Source of the DNA: GCA-020345945 sp964596985
GTDB lineage: Archaea > Thermoproteota > Bathyarchaeia > RBG-16-48-13 > GCA-020345945
Length of the DNA stretch: 64,000 nt
Assembly (NCBI GenBank): GCA_964596985.1
Contig: CAZQWG010000006.1
Location: 60,283 to 124,282 of the forward strand
Direction of reading: 5' to 3'
Positions 27,455 to 36,253 of this stretch are shown piece by piece. The notes under the pieces are model-generated. The model worked only from the letters and a program-made list of their open reading frames with translations. It had not been told where the DNA came from and made no database searches. Both the position numbers and the translations under genes were made by a program. Position 1 is the first letter of the stretch. Every line of letters starts with the position of its first letter.

Positions 27455-28516
27455 TTACCCTTCCTCCGCCTTAACGTAACGGCGTAGATAGTAGTCTCTG
27501 ATTTCTCTGCTGAATTCGACTCTAGGGATACGTATATTTACGGTGCCTCCTTTCCATCCTAATCGGCGGCGTCTCGGATAGTAGGGTTGCGACGTCCATC
27601 CCTCAAGCGCTACAAGAACATTACGGATGATCCGCCGATCCATGGTAGATTCGATCAGACGCGTGGAGTACTTCCTCTTTCTCCCAAAAGGTAATTCTAT
27701 TCCTCTCCCTGAGAGTACTCGATAAGTGGCATACAAGATCCCCGGGGTAGCTACGATCCCAACAACGGCGAGTAGTAGGGTCGTATTGTCCAATCCGAAG
27801 ACGACTCCAGATTGTGGGGTTGAGGAATCCGTCCCTACAGGCTTGAGTACGAAGTTGCCTTCTACGTCGTAGTCTCTCGGTATGGTAATCTGCATTATCA
27901 CATTATAGGCACTGACACCGTGTGCAAGCGGAAAATCCTTGATCTGTTTCCTATAGACTCGATTCGAACCTTCAATCGAGTTATCCCATTCTTCGAGCTT
28001 ATCCCCGAAGACGCCCCAGTCCAAGCCAAGCGTCTTATACGGATAGAATTTCGCCTCATTCACCACTGTTCCAGCACTTGAGTACTGCTGGACTTTGATA
28101 TACCCCTCAATGTACAAGGACTTCCACGTGAAGTCGAATCCAGTTCTATCCCTGACAGAACTTGCAATATTGGAGACATCAAAGCTCAAAGAAATTCTCG
28201 TATAGTGGCCGATCTCGCTTTCAACGCTAAGTTCGACGTCTCGAACTGCGCCTTGATTGCATTTCTCGTCGACGGCCTGCCCCAAAAGTTCTTCAAGTTC
28301 GTTTTTGACAGCCTCTTTGTCGTATTTCAGGCATGTCATCATGTTGTCAACTTCATCGGTCATGTCGGAAACGCTGTACTCGTAGTCTAGTTTCCACGTC
28401 ACCTGGACAGCGCCGTTGAACTTGATATCCGCGCCTCTATCAACATCGCGTGCAACTGAAACAGAAGACGGTGTCAGCATCACGACCAGAACCAGAATCA
28501 AAAGAATTCTCTTCAT
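27455..28516 (-). CDS. Exoprotein with signal peptide, C-terminal membrane anchor and basic tail
   Basis: This 353-residue protein is not recognised. It has a signal peptide (RILLILVLVVMLTPSSVSVA), an extracytoplasmic domain of about 220 residues, a membrane segment near 246-268 (LLLAVVGIVATPGILYATY) and a basic cytoplasmic tail. The outer domain is clearly homologous to the protein at 52694-53782: both have TWKLDYEYSVSDMTDEVD / VWQFDLEYDSSEMVDEVD and FYPYKTLGLDW / FYPRKSLGLEW. The tail (residues 270-353, with YYPRRRRLGWKGG) differs from the zinc-finger tail of the paralogue. It is followed directly by the FtsZ-like gene, so the tail could recruit that GTPase to the membrane. ATG 28516 is chosen because the signal peptide begins there. 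Confidence 0.75.
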   Translation of the reverse strand: MKRILLILVLVVMLTPSSVSVARDVDRGADIKFNGAVQVTWKLDYEYSVSDMTDEVDNMMTCLKYDKEAVKNELEELLGQAVDEKCNQGAVRDVELSVESEIGHYTRISLSFDVSNIASSVRDRTGFDFTWKSLYIEGYIKVQQYSSAGTVVNEAKFYPYKTLGLDWGVFGDKLEEWDNSIEGSNRVYRKQIKDFPLAHGVSAYNVIMQITIPRDYDVEGNFVLKPVGTDSSTPQSGVVFGLDNTTLLLAVVGIVATPGILYATYRVLSGRGIELPFGRKRKYSTRLIESTMDRRIIRNVLVALEGWTSQPYYPRRRRLGWKGGTVNIRIPRVEFSREIRDYYLRRYVKAEEG

Positions 28517-28750
28517 GTCTCTTGGTCTGCTGATACGCCTTATGAGTCGGCTGGGCTCTCCCCTAATCTTGAATACGCCTCTTCGAAATATGGAATGTTT
28601 CAAGTCACTGGTAGAACACGTTTCCACTTGGTTGCTTGAAAAAAATGTCTCAGACTCTGATATTGAAAGACTCCTAATCATTCTACATCCTTTACTCCCC
28701 AAAAAATTAATTTCAGCTACGCGAATGTACTATTCGCTGTGGACATATTT

Positions 28751-29011
28751 ATGAGTGATTCTAGTACTAGAACTCAAACTCCCTCAGGTTGTACGACGCG
28801 GCTGCAAGAAATCAAGGTTCGAAAGAAGATCCGCAAGAGCCTATTCGGCAACGTCAAAGTCTACGAGAGCAGACAATTCCTAATCAAGCTTCCCAGAGAG
28901 TTATGTAAAGAACTTGAATGGCGCAAAGGTGATCTTCTCAACCTGGAAATCTCCAAGAAAGCCGGAAAGAAGACGCTGAGAATCCGAAGAGAAACCAGAA
29001 GCAAAGCTTAG
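28751..29011 (+). CDS. AbrB/SpoVT-like DNA-binding protein
   Basis: This 86-residue protein has a swapped-hairpin AbrB-type domain: VYESRQFLIKLPRELCKELEWRKGDLLNLEI, with a basic C-terminal end. Such proteins are small dimeric transcription regulators or antitoxins. ATG 28751 is preferred; a GTG four codons upstream is possible. A TATA-like AAAAATTAATTT lies at 28702-28713. It is divergent from the exoprotein/FtsZ-like operon and could regulate it; no toxin gene is adjacent. Confidence 0.7.
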   Translation: MSDSSTRTQTPSGCTTRLQEIKVRKKIRKSLFGNVKVYESRQFLIKLPRELCKELEWRKGDLLNLEISKKAGKKTLRIRRETRSKA

Positions 29012-29110
29012 CCCGAAACAACGTTCTGCCCCCATACCCTACAGCAACAAACAGTATGAACACCTTTCAATACTCTATTCAAGCTACTCTGCAACCTTGA
29101 GGAGTCCTTG

Positions 29111-30730
29111 ATGCCTCGCCTAAGATTACAAAACGGTCATATCGTAGATGGTTCCGGACGGTCTATATTCCAAGCCGATATCGCCATCAAAGACCGTCAG
29201 ATAATTGATGTCTCAAGATCCTTGAAAGAACCCAAAGAAGAGACGATAGATGTCCAGGGTTTGATTGTCTCTCCTGGATTCATCGACATGCACTCCCATT
29301 CCGATCTCACCTTGCTGAAGAATCCTAAAGCAGAGAGCAAGATTCGTCAGGGAGTCACCACCGAAGTCGTGGGAAACTGCGGAATGTCGATGGCGCCAGT
29401 CGAAAACGACAACAAGGCAGAGCTGACTAAATACGTCTCTTCCCTCCTAGGCGTTGAAGACGTCCCTGTCGACTGGGAAAGCTTTGGCGAATACCTCTCA
29501 TTCATGGAAAACTCTGGAAGCGCCGTGAATGTGGTACCTCTAGTCGGTCACGGAACGATAAGGATCGCGGTCATGGGATTCGACGACCGAACTCCGACAA
29601 GCGGAGAGATGGAGAAGATGAAGGTCCTGGTGGAGAACTCTATGAGGGACGGGGCGTTCGGGATGTCGTCCGGGCTGATCTATCCGCCTGGATGCTTTGC
29701 GGAGACTCAGGAGCTCATCGAACTATGCAGAGTGGTGTCAAGCCTCAACGGACTCTACTATACGCACATTAGAGGTGAGGGGGAGACGCTGTTGGACGCG
29801 CTCGGAGAAGCCATCGAAATAGGCAGGCAATCACAGGTATCCGTTCAGATCTCACATCACAAAGCATCAGGTCGACCCTTTTGGGGTCTAGTTCAGACCA
29901 CGCTCAAAATGATCGAGAAAGCCAGAAAAGACGGCCTCGACATTACGTGTGATCAGTACCCCTACACCGCGTCCTGGACTAAATTAACAGCAACTCTGCC
30001 CAACTGGGTCAAGGCTGGAGGCATTCATAGTCTGATCGAGCAACTCAAAGACGAGACAACCCGAAACCGGCTCAAGAGGGAGATCAAGGAAGGTCTCCCC
30101 GGCTGGTCGAATCACGTCAAAGCGTGCGGATGGGACGGGATCATGATCTCTCAAGCAAAATACGATACAACCTTGGAAGGAAAGACGATCGCCCAAATCG
30201 CCAAAGAACGGGCAACGGACCCATACGAGGTTCTGTTCGATATTTTAATCAAGGAAGAAGCCGCTGTCAGGGCAATATACTTCACAATGAGCGAGGACGA
30301 CGTCATCGCCGTCATGAGACATCCAAACACCCTGATCGGATCGGATGGAATCGCGTTGGCGCCGCATGGCGATTTAGGAAGAGGAAAACCCCACCCAAGA
30401 TTCTACGGGACCTTCCCCCGGGTCATAGGACGTTACGTAAGAGAGAAGAAAATACTCTCCCTGGAGGAATCGATAAGCAAGATGACTTCCCTACCTGCTA
30501 GAAAGCTAGGACTCGTAGACCGAGGTCGAATAGCACCTGGCGCCAAGGCTGACCTCGTTGTATTCGACTACGAGAAGATCATCGATAAGGCAACGTACCA
30601 AGACCCTCACCGGTTCCCGGAAGGGATCGAACACGTTCTGGTGAATGGGGATTTCGTGGTTCGAGACGGTGAGCAAAATGACGAGTTACCAGGAAGAATT
30701 CTCAGAAAAAACATCCGGGAGGAAAGGTAA
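29111..30730 (+). CDS. N-acyl-D-amino-acid deacylase (D-aminoacylase)
   Basis: This amidohydrolase-superfamily enzyme should release D-amino acids from N-acyl-D-amino acids or related N-blocked compounds. It has the metal-binding GFIDMHSHSD, the EVVGNCGMSMAPV segment with the Cys that binds zinc in D-aminoacylase, YYTHIRGEGE, QISHHKASG, and the catalytic Asp region LIGSDGIALAPHG. At 539 residues it is slightly longer than bacterial enzymes. ATG 29111 has TTGAGGAG about eight bases upstream. Its stop overlaps the next start by one base, forming an operon with the M20 peptidase and the DUF89 gene. Dihydroorotase-like activity is less likely. Confidence 0.88.
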   Translation: MPRLRLQNGHIVDGSGRSIFQADIAIKDRQIIDVSRSLKEPKEETIDVQGLIVSPGFIDMHSHSDLTLLKNPKAESKIRQGVTTEVVGNCGMSMAPVENDNKAELTKYVSSLLGVEDVPVDWESFGEYLSFMENSGSAVNVVPLVGHGTIRIAVMGFDDRTPTSGEMEKMKVLVENSMRDGAFGMSSGLIYPPGCFAETQELIELCRVVSSLNGLYYTHIRGEGETLLDALGEAIEIGRQSQVSVQISHHKASGRPFWGLVQTTLKMIEKARKDGLDITCDQYPYTASWTKLTATLPNWVKAGGIHSLIEQLKDETTRNRLKREIKEGLPGWSNHVKACGWDGIMISQAKYDTTLEGKTIAQIAKERATDPYEVLFDILIKEEAAVRAIYFTMSEDDVIAVMRHPNTLIGSDGIALAPHGDLGRGKPHPRFYGTFPRVIGRYVREKKILSLEESISKMTSLPARKLGLVDRGRIAPGAKADLVVFDYEKIIDKATYQDPHRFPEGIEHVLVNGDFVVRDGEQNDELPGRILRKNIREER

Positions 30731-31980
30731 TGGAACTGATGGAACGAATTAGGCGAACAAAGAAAGAGTTAGTGGATAAAACTTGTGAACTGGTCTCTAT
30801 ACCAACCATTGTTCCCCCTGGGGATAACTATGAGGAGGCTGCAGGATGGTTATCCTCCTTCCTGAAGGAGTGTGGTGCGAAGGTACACAAGATGACCGCT
30901 CCCCCCACTTTGAGTACGACTATAGAAGCGGAACTTTCCGGGCCCAGGGTGAACGTTGTGGGAGAATACGATCTCGGCGACGGACCTTCGATCATTGTCG
31001 CTGGACATTACGATGTCGTCCCGGTCAGAGAAGACAAATGGGACACCCCCCCATTCAAACCGGTAGAGAAGAATGGCAAGCTCTTCGGTAGGGGTACCGC
31101 GGACCAGAAAGGCTCGCTGGTATCAGCTATCATCTCGATAAGAGAACTCGTGGAGAGCCAATCGGAGTCGATATCGGGAAGAATAGTGGTGGCGGCTACA
31201 CCTGATGAGGAAGTCGGCGGGAGAGGGGGATTCGGCTGGCTCATCGACGAGAAGAAGATATCGGGCGATGCGTGCCTGGTGACCGACGGGGGAATGGAAA
31301 CCATGGCGATTGCCGCAAACGGAACGCTGAGGGCAAGGCTGAAGACCCATGGCAAGAGTGGGCATTCGTCTAGACCTTGGCTGGCAAAGAACGCTATACA
31401 CGATATAATCCCTGTAATGTCTAGGCTACTGGAACTTTCAAGGAAGGTGGAGCAGAAAAGGTCGTCCGTCAAATTCAAGCATCGGGACGAGATAAGTAAT
31501 ATTCGTCCCAGCCTCAACCTGGATGTGATCCACGCAGGTGTCAAGGCGAACATCATCCCCGACGAGTGCACGCTCATACTGGACCGTAGAGTAGCCCCAG
31601 ACGAAGACGCAGACATGGCAGAAAAAGAGATTATGGCAATCCTTGAAAGCGAGAAGAAGAGGGACGCCGAACTTGACCTCGAGTATGAACATCAGATGCT
31701 TCACAGCAACTTCGTGAGCCCGTCCGACTTCCAGTACCTGACAGCCTTAAAGAACGCGTACCAAAATGTATTGGGCCAAACGCCTTTTGTAGGCGGTGCG
31801 ACTGGTGCACTAGACGCTTGTTACTCGGTTCAAGCGGGCATTCCCACAGTAACGTTCGGGGCTGCCAGCCCAGAAGCCAATGCTCACGGTCCAAACGAAT
31901 CTGTCCAAATAGAAGATCTAGTGGCCTACTCTCAGATAGTATCGATATCGCTTGCAAAATATCTTGCAACGAACGGGTAG
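30730..31980 (+). CDS. M20-family peptidase/deacylase (ArgE/DapE type)
   Basis: This is a cytoplasmic metal-dependent amidase or peptidase of 416 residues. The M20 metal motifs are complete: AGHYDVVPV, LFGRGTADQKGS with the bridging Asp, ATPDEEVGGRGG with the catalytic Glu, and GATGALDACYSVQAGIPTV near the end. The central dimerisation domain is present (SGHSSRPWLAKNAIHD). It overlaps the D-aminoacylase stop by one base (TAATG), so the two probably act on the same pool of acylated amino acids or peptides. The exact substrate (acetylornithine, succinyl-DAP, dipeptide) cannot be told from sequence. Confidence 0.9.
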   Translation: MELMERIRRTKKELVDKTCELVSIPTIVPPGDNYEEAAGWLSSFLKECGAKVHKMTAPPTLSTTIEAELSGPRVNVVGEYDLGDGPSIIVAGHYDVVPVREDKWDTPPFKPVEKNGKLFGRGTADQKGSLVSAIISIRELVESQSESISGRIVVAATPDEEVGGRGGFGWLIDEKKISGDACLVTDGGMETMAIAANGTLRARLKTHGKSGHSSRPWLAKNAIHDIIPVMSRLLELSRKVEQKRSSVKFKHRDEISNIRPSLNLDVIHAGVKANIIPDECTLILDRRVAPDEDADMAEKEIMAILESEKKRDAELDLEYEHQMLHSNFVSPSDFQYLTALKNAYQNVLGQTPFVGGATGALDACYSVQAGIPTVTFGAASPEANAHGPNESVQIEDLVAYSQIVSISLAKYLATNG

Positions 31981-31992
31981 GAGGCGTGTTCG

Positions 31993-32895
31993 ATGAAATC
32001 CTCACCAGAGTGTGTAGCCTGCATACTTGAAGATGTCTACGAAGCTGCAAGGACCGCGCGCGGCAAGAAACCCGAGGAGGATCTGAAACTACTTAAGGAA
32101 GTGGCGAAAATGCTCTACGGAGAATTCTCGTTTGAAAAGCCACCAAACTACTTCATAACAAATGCTCATAGGGTCTTCAAACGGTTGACAGGGATAGAAG
32201 ACCCCTATAGGGAGACAAAGAGTTTCTGCAATAAAGTCTGTTTAGAAGTCGCCTTGAAGATCAAGGCTGAGACGGAGGACCTTCCGTCGAGAGAGCGGCT
32301 TTCCCGATTCATCCACTACGCGATAGCGGGCAATCTCCTCGATTTCAGGACGGCTGGAATCAGCTACGATTTTGACAAGTCGAAAATCGAAGAGTGGCTT
32401 CAAAATATGGCGAACCGCAAGCTGGGCATCGATAATATTGAGAGTATCGTTGAAAAAGCATTGAGATCTAAGAAAATACTCTACGTCGCCGACAATGTCG
32501 GTGAGATCGCCTTCGATAGGGTTCTAGTCGAAGAACTTGTCTCACAAGGGTCACATGTCGTGGTAGCGGTGAAAGGGATGCCTATAACAAGTGACGCCAC
32601 GACCCAAGACGCGGAAGAAGTCGGAATGACGAAAACCACCAGCAAGATTATCCTCTCTGGAACCGATACCTTGGGAATACTCTTTGACGAGGCTTCTGAG
32701 GAACTTCTAGAGGAATTTGAGGAGGCGGATCTAATCATAAGCAAGGGTCAAGCAAACTACTACGCTATCTCAGAGAGAGAAGGACGCGGGGGAATAGCAT
32801 TCCTTCTTACAACCAAATGCGAGTGTGCTGCTAAAAGCCTGGGAGTCCAAGGAAAGGTCAGTATCGCCAAATATATTCCCTCTCCCGGTGAATAA
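31993..32895 (+). CDS. DUF89-family damage-control phosphatase-like protein
   Basis: Members of DUF89/ARMT1 are metal-dependent phosphatases that hydrolyse damaged phosphometabolites. The N-terminal CVACILEDVYEAAR with two Cys is typical of the archaeal branch. The metal site is in YVADNVGEIAFDRVL, and the family's KGQANYYAISE segment near the end is conserved. The length of 300 residues is normal for archaea. It follows the M20 gene by 12 bases and is probably the third gene of that operon. Its substrate is unknown. Confidence 0.88.
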   Translation: MKSSPECVACILEDVYEAARTARGKKPEEDLKLLKEVAKMLYGEFSFEKPPNYFITNAHRVFKRLTGIEDPYRETKSFCNKVCLEVALKIKAETEDLPSRERLSRFIHYAIAGNLLDFRTAGISYDFDKSKIEEWLQNMANRKLGIDNIESIVEKALRSKKILYVADNVGEIAFDRVLVEELVSQGSHVVVAVKGMPITSDATTQDAEEVGMTKTTSKIILSGTDTLGILFDEASEELLEEFEEADLIISKGQANYYAISEREGRGGIAFLLTTKCECAAKSLGVQGKVSIAKYIPSPGE

Positions 32896-33057
32896 TCACA
32901 CTCCTAACTGGATCCCCCCTAAGGAGCCGTCGTACTGCAACAGGTGCGGATGTCCGGTGTGAAGAAACGCCGGCGGCACGAATTAATCGAGAGGCACTCT
33001 CTAAATCAGGTCTAAGAGAATAATATGCGAAATCTCGTCTTCCGAGGTAGATAGATA
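32896..33057. other. Intergenic region with a CxxCxC micro-ORF
   Basis: A GTG at 32889 overlapping the DUF89 stop opens a 23-codon frame ending in YCNRCGCPV before a stop. A second frame then continues as MSGVKKRRRHELIERH. Together they look like a broken zinc-ribbon fragment. No intact gene is present. Confidence 0.35.
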
Positions 33058-34596
33058 ATGAAGGATTACGGTTTTTCACAAGACCGATTGACAAAAAGGG
33101 CCCGTCTTATCAGCTTTGGTGTCGACCCCTATCCGAGCATAAGTAGGCGAAGTCACTTCATCAATCAAATTCTGTCCAACAGTTCGCAGCTGGTATCCAA
33201 AGAGGTGGATCTGGCGGGCAGGATAGTTGTCATCGATAATTCCTCCCTCCCCAATTTTACCATAGAAGATGTATCTGGCAGAATCGATGTTCACATAGAT
33301 GAAAACGTGTTTGCCAAGCACCAGTTGCTTCTAAATAACATAGATGCCGGTGATTTTGTGGGAGTGAAAGGCGTTGTCAGACAGTCTGCTAGTACTGACC
33401 CGTTTCTTCAGCTAACCGAACTTACAGTCCTAACAAAGGCGCTCATGGATCTCCCTGCTCCAGTGGATTGGGCTAAGAATAAAGATGGACAGAGAAGTCA
33501 GCGGTACGTTGACTTAGCAATCCGAAAAGAGGCACGAGGGATATTTCGAACTAGAGTGAAGCTCATCAGGAACATCCGACGTTTTCTAGATGAGCAGGGC
33601 ATGTGCGAGGTTGAGACGCCTATACTGCGCTCTTGGTACGACCTTGTGTGCGTTGACCAATTCACTACCAAAGACATTACCGGACTTTCCCTATACATGC
33701 GTCTCTGCCATGAAGATCGCCTGAAGCAACTAGTATCTGGCGGTTTTGGGAAAGTCTACGAAATAGGGAAGAGCTTCCGTCGTGGCGAAGTATCATGGAA
33801 GCATAGCCCTGAGTTTACCCAGCTTGAGACGATCCAAGCATATACCGACTATCGAGACATGATGAAGCATGCAGAAGACCTGATTTCTATCGTTACTCAG
33901 CGCACGCTGGATAAAACAACAATTAACGGTAGAGGAGGAGACGCCATCAGTCTGCTACCGCCATGGCAGAAGATTACGGTCAGAGATGCTATTCTCAAGT
34001 ATGTCGGGATTGACATCTATTCAGTGTCCACCCCGGAAGCATTTCGTCAAGAGATAGTAAAACGTGTAGGGGGCGTGGTCGACAGATCTGTGTCGAGTCC
34101 CAGGGTGGAAAGCGTAACGTTGCCACCAGCAGATATTCCTGCAGGTGCCAAAGCCTTGCCACCTGAACCATACTGCAATTGGTTCTGGGGTCTGGTAGAG
34201 CACTGCATCGAAACCTTTGTAGCGCCAAATCTGATTCAGCCAACGATCGTCTCTGACTATCCTCTCGATTCGAATTGGCAGGTCAAGAGAAAACGAGACA
34301 GACCGGACTATCTAGAGCGTTTTGAGGCTTACATCGATGGCATCGAAATTGCGAACTGCTATACTTTGGTGAACGATCCAGTTGACTATGTTGAAAGGCT
34401 TGAGGATCAGCTAGGTTGGTACTGTATAGCGTTTGGTCGGGGGGATTACCCGCTTGACTTATCGCTGATCCGGGCTAAAGCATATGGGTTGCCACCAATG
34501 TCGGAATCGAGCTTTGGAATAGACCGCTGGCTGATGATGGTCTGCGAGCAGGAGAGTATTCAGGATGTTATATGGATGCCATATCCGCATATTTAG
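33058..34596 (+). CDS. Divergent class II lysyl-tRNA synthetase-like protein
   Basis: This 512-residue protein has the layout of bacterial-type class II LysRS. An N-terminal OB-fold (residues about 45-130) is followed by a class II catalytic core with YVDLAIRKEARGIFRTRVKLI, motif 1 (FLDEQGMCEVETPIL), motif 2 (VYEIGKSFRRGEVSWKHSPEFTQLE) and motif 3 (GLPPMSESSFGIDRWLMMV). Several positions that are nearly invariant in LysRS are changed, such as the ARPF/THHN segment after motif 1 and the FRNEG of motif 2. It could be a true LysRS, a paralogue charging another acceptor, or a PoxA-like modifier with an added OB domain. Many archaea use the unrelated class I enzyme. It is flanked by unfamiliar genes. 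Confidence 0.78.
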   Translation: MKDYGFSQDRLTKRARLISFGVDPYPSISRRSHFINQILSNSSQLVSKEVDLAGRIVVIDNSSLPNFTIEDVSGRIDVHIDENVFAKHQLLLNNIDAGDFVGVKGVVRQSASTDPFLQLTELTVLTKALMDLPAPVDWAKNKDGQRSQRYVDLAIRKEARGIFRTRVKLIRNIRRFLDEQGMCEVETPILRSWYDLVCVDQFTTKDITGLSLYMRLCHEDRLKQLVSGGFGKVYEIGKSFRRGEVSWKHSPEFTQLETIQAYTDYRDMMKHAEDLISIVTQRTLDKTTINGRGGDAISLLPPWQKITVRDAILKYVGIDIYSVSTPEAFRQEIVKRVGGVVDRSVSSPRVESVTLPPADIPAGAKALPPEPYCNWFWGLVEHCIETFVAPNLIQPTIVSDYPLDSNWQVKRKRDRPDYLERFEAYIDGIEIANCYTLVNDPVDYVERLEDQLGWYCIAFGRGDYPLDLSLIRAKAYGLPPMSESSFGIDRWLMMVCEQESIQDVIWMPYPHI

Positions 34597-34680
34597 CCTA
34601 GAAGCAGTGTTTAATAGAAGTTGCTTGTAACTTCCCGTCATTCTCCTAAAGATAGCATGAGTGAAGGCCATGTTAACGGA

Positions 34681-34706
34681 GAAGAAGCTCGTGGCTTCTT
34701 CATTTT
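34681..34706 (+). terminator. Hairpin terminator between convergent genes
   Basis: GAAGAAGC and GCTTCTTC form a perfect 8-base stem with a 5-base loop at 34681-34701, followed by ATTTTT. It lies 85 bases after the synthetase stop and next to the stop of the converging zinc-ribbon gene, so it may end both transcripts. Confidence 0.65.
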
Positions 34707-35344
34707 TCACTGGTTTCTGGAAGTTAGGCTCATAATGGCTATCTTGATTCTATTCTCCTCAGTCGCAACATCATGTATCAGCTTGCTGCCGCAAAACTTG
34801 CAATGGTACGGGGGGGATAGCCATCGGATTCCTTTTTCCACGACGCAGTTCGGGCACACGTAGCTTTTACAGGTCGGACAGAAATAAAACACTGTGCAGC
34901 CCTCGTAATCGTCACCCTTTGGGCGTGCATCGAATCCGACCGTAAAGATCTGATCTTGGTGGTCTACACACGCGCATATTGGATCTGGTACTCTGAGGTT
35001 TTTGCAGCTATTGCATTGAAATAGGGAATACTTACCACAAACGGTACAATCTTCTTGACTCTGTTTTGCACAAGGAGGACAGACGTAACCATTAGGGGAT
35101 TTGCGTGCACAGTCATCACAAAGACCAAGTCTTCCGCATCGAACACATTGTATCCCCTTCCCAGCTTCAATATGCCCACCACACTCTAGGCAATAATGGG
35201 CTCGGATATCATGGGTCACTACTTGGTCTCCAGGTCTCACGAACTTGAACCTAGCATTCAATGGGAACATATGTATTCGTCGGGAACACTAGTTTGGCTG
35301 CTCACTGAACCACAGTTTGGACATCTCACTAGCGCGGTTGACAT
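34707..35344 (-). pseudogene. Multi-zinc-ribbon protein with a one-base frameshift
   Basis: The main open frame (34707-35270, 187 residues) encodes repeated CxxC knuckles (YCLECGGH, QCVRCGRLGLCDDCA, YVCPPCA, CTVCGKY, QCNSCKN, FCPTCKSYVCPNC, HCKFCGSK). Immediately upstream, a 28-codon frame from ATG 35344 reads MSTALVRCPNCGSVSS to YICSH and stops. Joining them with one inserted C at about 35259 would give CPNCG...YICSHCNARFKF, a complete N-terminal zinc ribbon. The gene is therefore probably interrupted by a single-base deletion, or the base is an assembly error. A GGGTGGAG sequence precedes ATG 35344. Role unknown; such proteins often bind nucleic acid or partner proteins. Confidence 0.75.
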
Positions 35345-35473
35345 TCTCCACCCTAATAAGATTCAGTAGGCTATGCGGTATAATACCTTTGTTCGGGATC
35401 TCCATCTAGCGTAGAATTATTGCACAAGTCTTCTCGAGTCAGTTCGATTAGTCAGAGGATAGCGCTGTTTTGG

Positions 35474-36253
35474 TTATCTGCAGTGTGCGTCGATCCACTC
35501 CTGTAGCTTCCTGATCTGTGCTTCGTAGGCTTCCAAATCGTCTTGCCGGTAATTCTCAGGGTCTTCAAGGTACATGACGTAGCCACGCATTCCTGCGTCC
35601 CGATGCTCCTCTGCACATTGATTGATGTGTATTTCTTCGTGGGTGCGAGCTGCATCCCAAACGATGTCTGGTTGATCACTGAAGTATTTGCTCTTTATAT
35701 ACGCCTCAAATCTCGCTGGATCTGAACCGTATTCTCTGTACTTCGCCCAGTCCTCAGCATATCTCGGGTCTCCTTCGGGGCCGCCCGGTCCAATACAACA
35801 CCTCCAAGGGTCCACGCCCATCGGTGCTTGAGTCTCCATTCCCGTCTCGGAGCGAAGATAGCTGTGAAGTGCCTCTTTGTATTCGTCTGTAGTTCTCGTT
35901 CCAATTACGCTTGGAATCAGGGTCTGCAAGGCTCTCTTCACCTTCTTTGCCCATTCAAGGTCGCTCCTTGCCTTGTCGCATCCAACTGCTGCACGTCGTG
36001 GACGCTTTCCTTTCCCGGCAAAGCCAAGGACACCAAATATGATAGCAAGGAAGAGATATTCCGAGACGCGTGGTAGACACGACATCAAGTCTTGACAGGA
36101 AAAAAGGGTGTACATCGCGAGGAGACAGAAGACTACAAACAAAGCGGCGAATACTTTTCTCAAACTCTCGGTGATTGTTACTGGGATTCCCCTTAGAATC
36201 CCTTCGATCGTTCCCATCTCATCTGAACTCCACTTGACTCTTTTTTCTAACAT
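35474..36253 (-). CDS. Membrane protein with HEEIH putative zinc-protease motif
   Basis: This 259-residue protein is not recognised as a family. Two membrane segments are visible at about residues 34-52 (VFAALFVVFCLLAMYTLF) and 66-79. The long soluble C-terminal part contains HEEIH at 205-209, fitting the HExxH zinc-peptidase signature, with acidic residues in DDLEAYEAQI (E241, E244) at a spacing where a third zinc ligand is common. Two vicinal cysteines occur at 152-153. It could be a membrane-anchored metallopeptidase with the catalytic part on the cytoplasmic or outer face. It lies 129 bases upstream of the zinc-ribbon gene on the same strand. Confidence 0.65.
   Translation of the reverse strand: MLEKRVKWSSDEMGTIEGILRGIPVTITESLRKVFAALFVVFCLLAMYTLFSCQDLMSCLPRVSEYLFLAIIFGVLGFAGKGKRPRRAAVGCDKARSDLEWAKKVKRALQTLIPSVIGTRTTDEYKEALHSYLRSETGMETQAPMGVDPWRCCIGPGGPEGDPRYAEDWAKYREYGSDPARFEAYIKSKYFSDQPDIVWDAARTHEEIHINQCAEEHRDAGMRGYVMYLEDPENYRQDDLEAYEAQIRKLQEWIDAHCR

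Noticed and set aside
27950..27975. GGTTCGAATC on the reverse strand, like a tRNA T-loop
   Set aside because: It lies inside the coding frame of the exoprotein and has no surrounding cloverleaf.
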